From positions 149,222,522-149,286,521 of the forward strand of contig CM056741.1 in NCBI GenBank assembly GCA_029851415.1: a stretch of 64,000 nucleotides of DNA. The letters are read 5' to 3'. This DNA is from Eretmocerus hayati. Its lineage: Eukaryota; Arthropoda; Insecta; Hymenoptera; Aphelinidae. Below, piece by piece: positions 37,670 through 48,361 of the stretch (within the stretch, counting starts at the first letter, position 1; each line of letters starts with the position of its first letter). The notes under the pieces were generated by a model. The model was not told the origin of the DNA and did not search any database. It saw nothing but the letters and a program-made list of their open reading frames with translations. The position numbers and the translations under genes are program-made.

Positions 37670-37880
37670 GGTATAGTCCGGTCTGGTTTGGTCCAGATTG
37701 GCGTTATTGAGTCAAATTCGGTTTAACCTATTCTCATGTGGTCTATTCCTTTCTGATTAGGTTAGGTTTAGTCTAATTCGGTCGACTTCGGTCGAAGTGA
37801 GTCTAGCTCGGTCGAGCTCGGTCTGGTTCGGGGTAATTAGGTCGCGTTCGGTCTAGTTCTGTTAAATTAGGTCTAGTTCG
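37670..37880. repeat. 10-bp minisatellite GGTCTARTTC, left half
   Basis: Degenerate tandem units of GGTCTAGTTC / GGTCTAATTC with a 10-bp period; common variants are GTCGAGCTCG and GGTTTGGTC. The array stops abruptly at about 37880 and resumes at about 38344. The period equals roughly one DNA helical turn. Confidence 0.85.
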
Positions 37881-38343
37881 AATTAAAGAAGTATATTTGA
37901 TCGGTCTTTGCGAATTAAAGTCAGCTGGTACTGCTGAAATTTTTGGCATCAATCGAGAATGGATTTTTCTCCACTCTCAATCAATTTCAGAAATACCAGC
38001 TGACTTTAACTCGCAAAGACCGATCAAATATACTTCCATAATTTGAAATTCCCGCGAGTGATAAATACGATATCCGATCATATCGATCGAGTGTCATAAT
38101 TAATTATACACATATATATATATATCTCCGGCGAAAGGCCGAAGACCTGCCAAAAGTAAAAATGGTGAGAAATCAAATAGAAATAGCGGGTTAAAATCAC
38201 CTTTCTCGCAAGCGCTTAACGAAGATGATTTTTCGTATATAAGGACGTTCTAACCATCGAACATTCGGCCACTTGAGCCGCGTGTCAGTGATAAACTCTC
38301 ATTGCTCTTCCACCACTTTGAAAATCTCGAGCAATGGGAGAAG
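37881..38343. mobile_element. Insertion splitting the 10-bp array, with snapback end and TATA-like box
   Basis: The first 166 bp (37881-38046) are a hairpin: about 50-bp arms sharing GAAGTATATTTGATCGGTC and AAAGTCAGCTGGTA around a 60-bp loop. The remaining 300 bp are unrelated to the array and include a TA dinucleotide run (near 38113), a TATATAAGG box near 38238 and an 8-bp CATTGCTC/GAGCAATG pair near 38300-38335. No coding frame. It interrupts the 10-bp repeat, so it was probably inserted later. It might be a snapback element plus an LTR-like fragment; family not recognised. Confidence 0.55.
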
Positions 38344-38712
38344 GTGTAATTCGGTCTATTTCAGTCTAATATTATCAAATACGGCGTAGTTCCGTCCAAT
38401 TCGGTCTACTTTTATCTAGGTCGGTCTAATTTGGTCCTTTTCGATCTAGCTCGGTGTAGTTGGGTCTAGATCGGGCCAATTCGATCTATATCAGTTCAGT
38501 TCGGTCTAATTAAGTCTAGCTCGGTCTATTTGGGGTGATTAAGTCTTGTTCGGCCTACTCCGGTCTAATTCGGTCTAGTTCCGTCTAGTATGGTCTAATA
38601 CGATCTAGTTCGGTCCAATTAGGTCTAGTACAATCTAGGTCGATCTAATTCGGTTTGGTTTGGTCCAATCAGGTTGGTCTAGTTCGGTCTAGATGGCCTA
38701 ATTTGTTCTAGT
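38344..38712. repeat. 10-bp minisatellite GGTCTARTTC, right half
   Basis: Continuation of the 37670-37880 array with the same unit, about 37 degenerate copies. Phase can be followed by the GTCTA core at 10-bp steps through most of it. Confidence 0.85.
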
Positions 38713-40302
38713 TTGTAGTTGCTCTTATATGCACCAAGTCCGGAGATCAAAGGTCAACTTATGCACACTGCACAATGAATTGAATTGACATCGCTTTGAT
38801 TAACCCTTTACATTCACGCCATGTAACGGAAGTTTTTCAGCCTAATCGATTGATCAAAGATATACCAGGTCAGCTAATTGAAAAGAAACTATGCAATTCC
38901 GCAATATTCATTGTTGCTTACTTGAAGTTATATCTCCACAATTAGCCAGTATAATTTGATATAATACCAATTTTACGAACTATTTTAAAACTTTATTTAA
39001 ACACCTTGAATTAATCAGCAATCATTATTTTACAACTATTCTTATTGAACTATAGAAGCATTTCTGGTGCCTATGACTTATCAAGAACATTTACAAGCCG
39101 AACGAGCGGTAGCGAGTAAGGCAAAAACGCTAGTCCAACAAGTATGAAGTACAGTATGCAAATACACCTCACCGATCAGATATACACGTTTCCATAGGTG
39201 GCTGAAAAAAGAGCCTCTTTACTGCACGACCAATCTACAAACAAGATAACCAAACGGAATCTAGAATCAAGCCAGCACAGCTCACTACCGAATCTGTTCT
39301 ACCTTAGAGGAATGCCACCGCGGCATTGGGTACACCGCAAACACGAAATCTACAAAGGCTCTCGTATCGTAACTCAAGCCTCGTACCATACTCTTGCACT
39401 ATCTCACTTATCCTCGAAAGCATCAAACTCGAGCGACTCTTCTTCGGGCAATAACCGCCCTTGTCGAATCTCAACCCTCCCTCCTCCCACCTCTTCCCGC
39501 TAAAAAAGACTAGCATCTGAGGCTAGACCATGTTCAAAGGCCTATTCTCTCTTAGGTTATGTTCAAAACCACTATTGTTATACCTGCTTCTGCTTTTGGG
39601 TCGTATACAGGAATGTATCAGGCCAAGAACCGGTCAAACAATTACACTCACGGCAGGATGCGATCCGTAGATTATGGAGTTGTGGCGAACGAACAGAATG
39701 AGGGGGTGGGAGTGAAGGTTCCGATTCCCGGGATATACATATACAAGGATAGAGGTGAGGCCAGCTCAGCTGCACGCAAGATAGGCAAGCACCAGAGCTT
39801 GCGGTTGACGTTCTCGAGTTACAAACTATATATATGTATGTACAATCGCGTAGACGGAAGGGTAAACCTTGTTTCGTGTGGTAGTATGTATACCTCGTGG
39901 ATTCTAGAAGCATATCAGACTGATGTTCTTGGCTGTAGAGATCTGATGGGATGGCTAAATATATCCTTGGGTCGGTGCATTGAAATTCAAATTTCAATAA
40001 CAACCGTGTACAAGGTCTTCGTATGCGATGTGGAACAAAGTTTTCAGATGAAAAGTAGGAAGAATCAGTTTGGCCATCATAGTCAATTGAACAAGAATGT
40101 TTTTGTTGAGTTGTTAGTTTTCACGCGGTATTCGTGACTGTAAATACTAGTTTGGACGAACTTGGTAATCGTGGAACAATCTGATATCCTTCTGAGAACA
40201 GAGGAGAGTTTGCATATTGTAAGCTAGGCACCGTGGAACTCATAAACGCACAGAATGTAGGATTACGTTGAAATTTCATCTTGAATTTTTAACGCTTGAA
40301 TA
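38713..40302. other. Non-coding DNA with one long doubtful frame
   Basis: A 192-codon plus-strand frame (39559-40137) is the longest outside the LINE, but it overlaps a 141-codon minus-strand frame, has no recognisable domain, no splice support and composition like its surroundings. I leave it uncalled. Confidence 0.5.
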
Positions 40303-41202
40303 CAGTAAAACCTGTCTTCATGGACATCTCTAAAATCCGGGCACCTCCCAATTACGGGCGCTTTCCCGTGGAACCGAATTTCATTCCATAAGCTCAAACG
40401 GTATTCTTTCTTTATAATTCGGGCACCTCTAAAATTTGGGCACCTGCCTAATACGGGTGGTTTTCGAGATCTCAAACATATGATGTCACACGTTAAAGGT
40501 ACCTGTGAATTCAGGGCACCCACTCCAGTTGTCAAAATGAGCCAGATATGCATGTCGAAAAATTATGTCAAGCTCGGGACGAGCTTGAAAGAGACATTTC
40601 CATATTGAGAGAAGGAAAGATCATGAATCTTCTGAGTTCTGCGCCAGTTTGACGGATCAAGAAAACTGTTACTGGACTACATATTTGAATATTTAACGAA
40701 GAATCATAACGAGTCAATTGGGGGTATAATTTCGACATCTGTGTTGCTTGATACCTCAAAATTCACAACAGCTAATCTCTAACTATTCTTAGCTATTAAA
40801 TCACTGACCTTGAATGCTAGAATATTGGATATTGACATTGACGGAGGGTATTTTAGAGCCTTTCCTACAGATCCCTCAACCTTTGACATTATTTTCAAAT
40901 TCAAAGTTCTGGGTTTGCAGACCCTCGATCTGAGTATGTTCCGAATCTTGAATTCCCGAATCACCATACCGAATTTTGAAATCCCGAATCTGAATAACTA
41001 TGAATCTTGACATTCCACATCTCGAGAGTTCCGAGTTCTCATCAATGTATTTCACACATTCCAAAATTGTATGGTTTAAAATAAGTTCTTCCAAGATGTG
41101 TACTTTCTATAATTTTGAATCAGATTCTATAATTCGGGTAGCAGTCTATTATGGGTGGGTCGAACTGGAACCGAAGGTGCCCGAATTAGACAGGTTTTAC
41201 TG
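40303..41202. mobile_element. pogo/Tigger-like non-autonomous element, TA target duplication
   Basis: Terminal inverted repeats CAGTAAAACCTGTC are perfect at 40303-40316 and 41189-41202, each flanked by TA. CAGTAAAACC-type ends with TA duplication are characteristic of pogo/Tigger-type Tc1/mariner elements. The 900-bp interior has no transposase frame but carries repeated short words (CGGGCACCT near the left end, CCGAAT and GAATCTTGA in the right half). Confidence 0.85.
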
Positions 41203-41424
41203 TACTCTGTTTATTGAAAGACGGACCTACAGTCAGAACTACGATATTCATTTTGAGTTCAATTTTTCATGCCCATCTCTGAGCATTTTCACGATACCCA
41301 AGAAAAGAATTTTCCTCTAGCTTTTTAAATGATTTTCTGAGTTTAGAAGTCTCACTCATCTCGCTCTGGGCGAGCGCTGGAGGGAAACGTTTGATTTAAT
41401 CTTTGGAAAAGGAATAAATCTTGT

Positions 41425-42681
41425 ATACTGACAAGTAGAGCATCAGGTCGTCGGAACACCAATCTCGATGAAACTTTGGGGAACATCTTGTTTTGGTGAG
41501 AAATGAAGGTACCCAAAAGGCTTAGTTCCAATCGGCCTTCTATCCAGAGCTGCAGAACCATAGTCCATGACTATTTTGAGGCATTTTACACTGTTTTTAA
41601 GGTATATTGACCCTCAAGCGATTCCTTCCAACCTTCGCTCCAGTTAACTCTCTCTGGGTCTATTAAGCAGCTTGCTCTTGACAAGCTTCGTTATTGTAGG
41701 CAAGTTGTTGTGATTCGCCTGACGCACAGGATCACTGTCCATTGAATCCACTTATTGTCGGCTCGTAGCTATACGAATACACATGTTCTCGTGCCCTCAT
41801 GACATTACTTTGTTTTGGTGCAAATAGAAGAGTTCCAGATGATTTTCTCCTGGATGTTTCATGCAGGAACAGATGCATAATTATTGTTCTGAAATGTGAT
41901 TACGAGCAGTATATGAATGATTAGTGCATTCGAAGAAGGTGTGAATGTGAAGTGTTCCTGGAGATCAGATGAGTTTTAATTGTGGAGGGTTCATTTATCT
42001 ATGAATCCAATGATTCCCTGTGGTACTCTTCTTCCCACAGATTTGTGATATTTGTGGAATAATAGCTGAATGTCAGAATGCGCCATTTCAGTGAATCTGA
42101 ACTGGTGGAGCTGTAGTATTATCCAAGAAATGAGTATTTTGAGAGAAATTTGAGATAAGTTCTTCATCCCAACAGACAATTTGGGATGACTTGACTCATT
42201 TTGCTTTAGAAATGTTCTTATTGATGGCCAAAGAGCTGCGATCAAGCATACCAAGTTGCGACAATCACACTTGGATGGATGGCGTTGTTGATGAGATTGA
42301 GTCATGAGTTACACTTATATAGGTATTTGGCAAAGGTGCGAAGAGAGTGGTAGGTGATTCTCATGGGTGAGTGATAACGGAATAGACTTTTTCCTGCTTA
42401 TTCATAGTGTTAACAAAGTTCTGTTGCATGAGCCAAATCAATCCGGACCCAGAGAGAGTTAACTGGAGTGAAGGTTGGAAGGAATCGCTGGAGGGTCGAT
42501 ATACCTTAAAGACAGTGTAAAATGCCTCAAAATGGTCATGGACTATGGTTCCGCAGCTCTGGATAGAAGACCCATTGGAACTAAGCCTTTTTGATACCTC
42601 CATTTCTCACCAAAACAATATGTTTCCCAGAGTTTCATCAAGATTGGTGTTTCGAAGACCTGATACTCTCCTTGTGAGTAT
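41425..42681. mobile_element. Foldback element with 236-bp arms
   Basis: Left arm 41425-41660 and right arm 42446-42681 are of equal length and reverse complementary at roughly 85-90 percent by eye, with landmarks GAGCATCAGG/CCTGATACTC at the outside and AGTTAACTCTCTCTGGGTC at the inside. The 785-bp spacer is not self-complementary and encodes nothing recognisable. Target duplication not resolved. Confidence 0.8.
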
Positions 42682-44214
42682 TTTTGCGGAAATTTTTTAG
42701 GATTTTTTTTCCGGCAAGTGTATGGAAATTAAGATAAATCTTGTGATTCTCTGTATGCTCTCTGCTCGTGACAATCGTACTGATAGAGTTGAGAATTATT
42801 ACGAGGACATGTTTCTTCTCCCCTAATAACGCGTTTCAAAATCCTTTCCGAGGAAATTTTGTGCGCCCTACAGTTTGATATAGATTCAAGGAAATAGAGG
42901 AGGGCAATTATGAAAATTCACATCGAAGTAATCTAAGATTCGATCCCAGATTTTCGGCTACGTCGAAGAGCAGGATATCATTCCACAAGACCACGGCTTC
43001 AAATTTTCAATATTGACTCACTTCTGGCGACCTCATGTTGTGTATTTTCAAGAGTATCTGTTAGATTTTTAGAGATTTCAGAAAATAATTCCAAAATAAG
43101 GCAGTACTGAACGGAAGAAACGAAGAAGAATGTGAAATTCAATTAGCCTTCCTCCTCGGCAATTCAAAAGCTTCAAAAGCTGCATCTCCAACGCCATCAC
43201 GCAATTTTCGTCGACAGCATCCTCTCCGCATTCTCTCGAGTCGACGCTCTCTCTCACCATTGTTGTGTTTACGCTTGCTCACAGGATATAGCATCAAAAT
43301 CGCAAAGCTCCGCGTCGCACTACAAATTCCACCATCAACCCTCTCTCTACTCCGATGATAATTAAAAGCTCTCGGGCAAGTATATATATACGCTCGGCCA
43401 AGCGTTGGTGATAAATTCACGCGCTTCGCTTTCCAGAGAGCCTTAAGAATAAAAGGATCACTCTCTTTCACACTGCTCGCTATCAAGCATAGATATCATC
43501 AGAGAGAAACTGAACATCCCCAATCGTCCAGTCCAGTAAAGGGTGTGAGCATTATTACAAAAGGAAGTGAGGTATCGCTATCTACAATACCGTATATTAC
43601 GGAAGTCTCGAGCAAAAATAAGATTTATACAGGGTGTCATTAGCACCTTTGGCTCTGATAGCCTAATAATCGCTCGCTGTGGAATTTTCACTCTGACACT
43701 CACAGATGTTCATTCAAAGTTATTCATATACCTATATATATTGAGTATGAGCACACGAAGCTCCGTGACCGAGTCCAGGTCATTACGCAAATGGGAATGC
43801 GACTGTATAAGTGGGCATCAGAGAGAGCGAGCAGAAGGAAAAAGTGGCAAAAGTGCAGCATCTCGTCGCCGCGTAAGACTGCATAAATAGTCGTGGCCGA
43901 GCGACGGTGGCGTTCACGAGCGATGAGCCAATTTTCAAATGCATTTCATCTCGAGTGTCGTTACGTTTATTCAAACGAGACTGCTAGTCGAGCATCTTCC
44001 TCTGCGTTATCGACACTTTTTCAATAGGCTTTTTCATTGCCCAGACCGCACGGTTAATAGCACGCAGATATGGTCATTAGCGAGAGAGCTTGAATGACTA
44101 CTCATGTCTCTTTTCTTTGCTACGGACAATTATGTTCACGATCCACGTTATCCGATCTCGTGAGTTGCTCGACTCTTGACCACGCGATCTTCGGCCAGTC
44201 AAAAATCGTGATTA
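42682..44214. other. Non-coding DNA; CpG-richer patch at 43.1-44.0 kb
   Basis: The 43.1-44.0 kb part has more CpG and a TATATATATA box near 43381, so it could hold a promoter or regulatory element, but no gene start can be shown. Its open frames (115 codons minus, 107 plus) overlap in opposite directions without recognisable domains. Confidence 0.4.
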
Positions 44215-44216
44215 TA

Positions 44217-45829
44217 CACCACCGGTCAAAAGTCTCAATACACCTGGGAATCAAACTGATGATCTTCAAAGCTGGATATCTCAGAATCTATCGGTCGTAG
44301 AAGGTCTGCGTGGTCTCATTTTGTAGCTCATTTTGAGCACTTTCGAATCTATTTTCTGTATTTCCCGTCTCGCGTATTATTACAGAGACACGCGAGTCAG
44401 AAAAATGACTTTTTTCGCAATTTTTCAGCCAAGGTACGAATGCCTGCAAGTTTTGGAGGGATTGTTGGATCCCCATGAGATTGATGACATCTTCAAGCCC
44501 ACGGAAAGACCTTCAAGATCCGTATTTAAACGTCTCGCCCAGTGGTGCTGGTTTCGAGATCTAACTGTTTTCGCTGAGGGTATTTGTCTCTCGAAAAATC
44601 ACAGGATAATCCAAAATTGATTAGAAACAGCCCGGTTCAAGGTCGGTATTTTTCAATTCCGATGGCTATCCCGATGTTGAGTCAAACTCTTGCAAAAATG
44701 AGGGTCAGATGCCCCAAAGTGGGCTGTTTCTCATCATTCTTGGATTATCGTGTGATTTTTTGAGAAAAAAATACCCTCACTGAATCAGTAACATCTCGAA
44801 ACCAGAACCACTCTGAAAAACGTTCAGAAACGGATCTTGAAGATGTCATTGGTCTTATAGCGATTCAACAATCTCTCCAAAATTTGCAAGCGATCGTACC
44901 CTGGCTGCACACTACAAAAAAAAATCCTTACCTTCAGGTCGATTTCGTTCTTACCGCAAGATGCAACGAATGTGAGATGAAAATCTTCAAAATGAGTAAG
45001 GGCATCGTCTGAAGCGGGATCGGATCTTACAGCAAGCATCATTCGTAGCTAAACTGCAGAACTCTCAGGCTCACCAATGTATGTTTATGTTTATAATAGG
45101 TTAGATTATACTTCTTTTGCGAGAGATGGGAGAATAATTCCATGTACTTTTTAAACCTCTTGTAAATCCACGATTAAGATTTTGATGATTCGCGAACACA
45201 CAAAAATCACAATCAGAAGCAAAATTATTTTTCGAGCGGTTGAATATTCAACTTTGAATAGTTTCACATTTGTAAACATGGCTCATACAGGAGAAGATGT
45301 GTAAGGCAAAATTCGCATGATTCTTAGACGATGAATCTTTATTGAAGTCGAATACTCTTCACGTCGTCGTATTTTCTGACATGAAGAAAAAAACTGTTTT
45401 CTTTTCATTTGACGGTCAGATTTGAACGAATGTTAGATGCAATAGTAAGATACTTCGGCAATCTGAGAGTAAGGATTTCTCTTTGTAGTGTATGGAAAAT
45501 TGCGAAAAAAGTAATTTTTCTGGCTCGTGCGTCTCTGATATATTACGCGGGACGGGAAATACAGAAAATAAATTTGAAAGTGCTTGATATGAGCTACAAA
45601 ATGCGACCACGCAAAGCTCTCTACGGCCAATATTTCCTGAGATATTCAAATCTGAAAATCATCAATTTGATTCAAAGGTACCACTGTAAAAAGAAATCCT
45701 CAAAATCAGTCTTATTGTCTCAAAAGTAACATGGCAAGGTTAGGGGGTTTGTTGAAATTCAGTGAGATTTTTTACTGACTTTAAGAATTTCTTCTCACAG
45801 TGATGTCTTCAGACTTGTGACCGGTAGTG
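44217..45829. mobile_element. Tc1-like foldback element, TA target duplication, carrying a nested insertion
   Basis: Ends CACCACCGGTCAAAAGTCT (44217) and, in reverse complement from 45829, CACTACCGGTCACAAGTCT match at 17 of 19 positions and are flanked by TA at 44215-44216 and 45830-45831. This is the classic Tc1-type terminus. Arms continue as a long foldback: 44217-44636 pairs with 44725-44907 plus 45493-45829. The right arm is split by the nested element at 44908-45492; without it the unit is about 1.03 kb. No transposase is encoded; the frames are arm sequence. Confidence 0.85.
44908..45492. mobile_element. Nested MITE inside the right arm of the Tc1-like foldback
   Basis: Ends CACACTACAAA (44908) and reverse-complemented TACACTACAAA (from 45492) continue with a shared AAATCCTTAC block. 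The dinucleotide TG flanks both sides (44906-44907 and 45493-45494). Removing 585 bp and one TG restores a right arm that reads through in register with the left arm, so the insertion boundaries are supported by the host element itself. The CACTA start recalls CMC/EnSpm elements, but those make 3-bp duplications, so the superfamily stays open. No coding frame. Confidence 0.8.
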
Positions 45830-46090
45830 TATATCTGGGTCAAGCCTGAGAGAGAAAACGTATGGTAGGGTGGTCCAAATAGAGCATTTCGATACAAGGG
45901 TGTAAGACTTTTCTTCGCGTCCAAGAGATGGGTTTTCGGCCTGAGCCGTTGGCGAGGGTCGGAATCAACACGAGGATGCGAAGAATAGGTTTTATACCTG
46001 TGACGAAAGTTTTGTGATAATTCACTCTCTTCATGTATTCGAGGTCAAAAGTGGGTGCTTCCATTTGAAAAAATCCATTTGACATCCGAA

Positions 46091-46117
46091 TGACCTTGAA
46101 TATGACCTCCAAGGTCA
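46091..46117. promoter_or_regulatory. Possible nuclear-receptor half-site cluster
   Basis: TGACCTTGA (46091-46099) is the complement of TCAAGGTCA; TGACCTCC and CCAAGGTCA follow within 18 bp. TCAAGGTCA and CCAAGGTCA match the extended monomer site of FTZ-F1/ERR-type nuclear receptors (known consensus YCAAGGYCR). Another GAGGTCA lies about 45 bp upstream. Function is inference; a dispersed repeat could also carry the motif. Confidence 0.35.
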
Positions 46118-46894
46118 AAACCTAAGTCACCATCGTATGTCCCTTTCAAAATAAAGGGAACACGTGTTTCGGGTTCTTCTCGATTTTTAACAATTCTGGA
46201 AGAAACAAGAGGGGCTACTTATTGTCCGAACACTCTGTGTGTACTAGTCAGCTGACTCTATCAGTCCACGGCATTATATTGTATAGCAATGGAGCTGCTA
46301 CTCTCCAAAGTTTCAAGAAGATCGCATTACCCTCGTAGCACCCGCACAAATACATGTGATGATGCACACATGCTTACTATCTCTATCTCTATATATCTCA
46401 ACTGTCACTTGACCATCTCGTATGGCGGGTTGCCTACATATTGCACTGCACAGTGTTCAATCTCGCGGATGCTCTGATGCTCGCTCTCGAGAACGTCGTT
46501 TTCTCTGTCCATACAGTGGTATAAACCCGATATTGCGCTCTCGTACACTATACATATCTGCTTCATATATTTTCATCCTTGACGATTCTGTACCTCATCA
46601 TCGCATTCATCTATGTATGAGGATTCAAACGTAATGCATATATATATATATGTGTGTCTGTATGTGCATGAACACACACAAATTTCAATAGCGGATCTGC
46701 AATGAGAATATTACGGATCAACAGGAGATATATAGGAAGATTCGCATCGAGAGTTACGTCGACGCGTAAATTATAATATATTCCAATATTCGCACCTAGT
46801 ATAATTCACTGGCGCTTTTAGGGGATGGGAGCCAGACGGACAGACTGCTGTCTGCGTGTCACGAATGTTATATACCCTGCCATACAATATAGAT

Positions 46895-47842
46895 GAGTGA
46901 CTCCGCCGAAAGTGGGATTTTTGGGGCCAAAATCGTCACTAATAATAATTTGGGGCAAAAAATTATTTCAGCCCCAGAGAGTTTCAGTGGATCGTTGCAG
47001 TTGGTTTCCACTCGTCCTGGCACAAAAAAAGAGTACCTAGACCTACGCAGCTCAAAACTGAAGCCAGAGAAAGATATGTCGAGTCCAAGGGGTCGCAGAG
47101 GGGGACCGAATGGACAGGGACTGATCGGACATTTCGCCACTAAAGTTATCCCCACGGTTCGACAACCAATCATTGACTCTTTTCCGCATAGATATTATCT
47201 AATTCAACCAAATGCTTCATGAGAATGTGATCGACAAAGCGATACAACGTTTTAGCGAGGATCACAACATGGGGACGGAATTGACTGAAAATTTTGTACG
47301 CCATTCTGAAAACACGTTCATGTGGTGCACCCGGCTACAGATTCGAGTTTTCGGCTACTGTTGCGCGTGAATTAGATGTATTCGGATATCTAGAAATCAA
47401 CCTCGTTGGTCAGAAAGGCTCAATAGATGATCGTCGACCTAATTAGTGCTATGCGAGCAGTTTGGGTGTAAATCCGTCTGCAAAATGCCGAATGGCCGTG
47501 CGCAAACTAAGCAAGTAATTTTGACTCGCAAAGTAGTGGATTATGTTATTTGAAGTATTACAAATTGAAGTGCATAGCTACACATAGGGGTTGTCGACAC
47601 CGCATATGCGTCGTGATGCATTCAAAAGTCCAAGTTGGGTTGTCTACAGGGGATGGAATCGATGTTTCAACCCTTTATCAAGCACTGCAAAATACGGAGG
47701 CATTAGGATCGTTTCGGAAACTATCAACATAGTTGCGCACCAATAAAATACACCCCAGAAAATTGCTACAGTGCACATCCTGACCCTTAGAAACTTGTAG
47801 GAACTTGGAACACGGAAAATCCCACTTTCGTCGGAACCACTG
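46895..47842. mobile_element. TIR element with 26-bp ends
   Basis: The left end (GAGTGACTCCGCCGAAAGTG) and reverse-complemented right end (CAGTGGTTCCGACGAAAGTG) match at 16 of the 20 shown, then share GGATTTT. AT follows both outer edges (46893-46894, 47843-47844). The CAGTGGTTCC start resembles pogo/Tigger ends, which would predict TA rather than AT, so assignment is tentative. The 109-codon plus-strand frame begins inside the left repeat and has no transposase features. Confidence 0.65.
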
Positions 47843-48361
47843 ATATACAACAAATTCATCAACATTTCATCCCCCTATACTATGTGTATAATACCGTGCT
47901 AAAGAGAGAGAGATATACATAGAAGGTAACCGGAGGATGTACAGCTACCGTTATAATTAGATATCACATCAATCCACTCGTCCACCTCGTATTGCGTCGT
48001 ACTGTGTATAACTGACACTGTGTACTACTCCGTTTCGGTGAGCTGAGCATCGTCATTTGAATCCGGGATTAGGTAGGCATATGCTCGGCATCTGTGTTTG
48101 GATCAGAGACAGTTCTTGCACGAGTTTAAAATGAGGAGGGAGTATTTTGGTGGTCTGGGCCGAGGTATGATTGAAGTACGGTCATTCGAGAATTATGGGG
48201 ATCAAAGAGCTTCGGCGCTTCTGTTTGGTAACGAATTAATATCTGGACACTCTCAAATTTAATACGGATGATTTTCGTACTTTCAGTGTTTGCCATTTGG
48301 AGTTAGATTGGAGGTGTTGATTGATGAGTATGTTAGTCGAGACTGGTAGATGTGTGCGTAT

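Noticed and set aside
39559..40137. 192-codon plus-strand open frame, longest outside the LINE
   Set aside because: Overlaps a 141-codon minus-strand frame, has no recognisable domain, no splice or promoter context and composition like its surroundings.
44333..44620. 95-codon frame inside the Tc1-like element as transposase
   Set aside because: Its sequence is foldback-arm DNA with a mirror frame in the other arm; no DDE/DDD motifs are seen.
46893..47222. 109-codon frame as a transposase remnant
   Set aside because: It starts inside the terminal inverted repeat and shows no DDE-type motif, so I treat it as chance.
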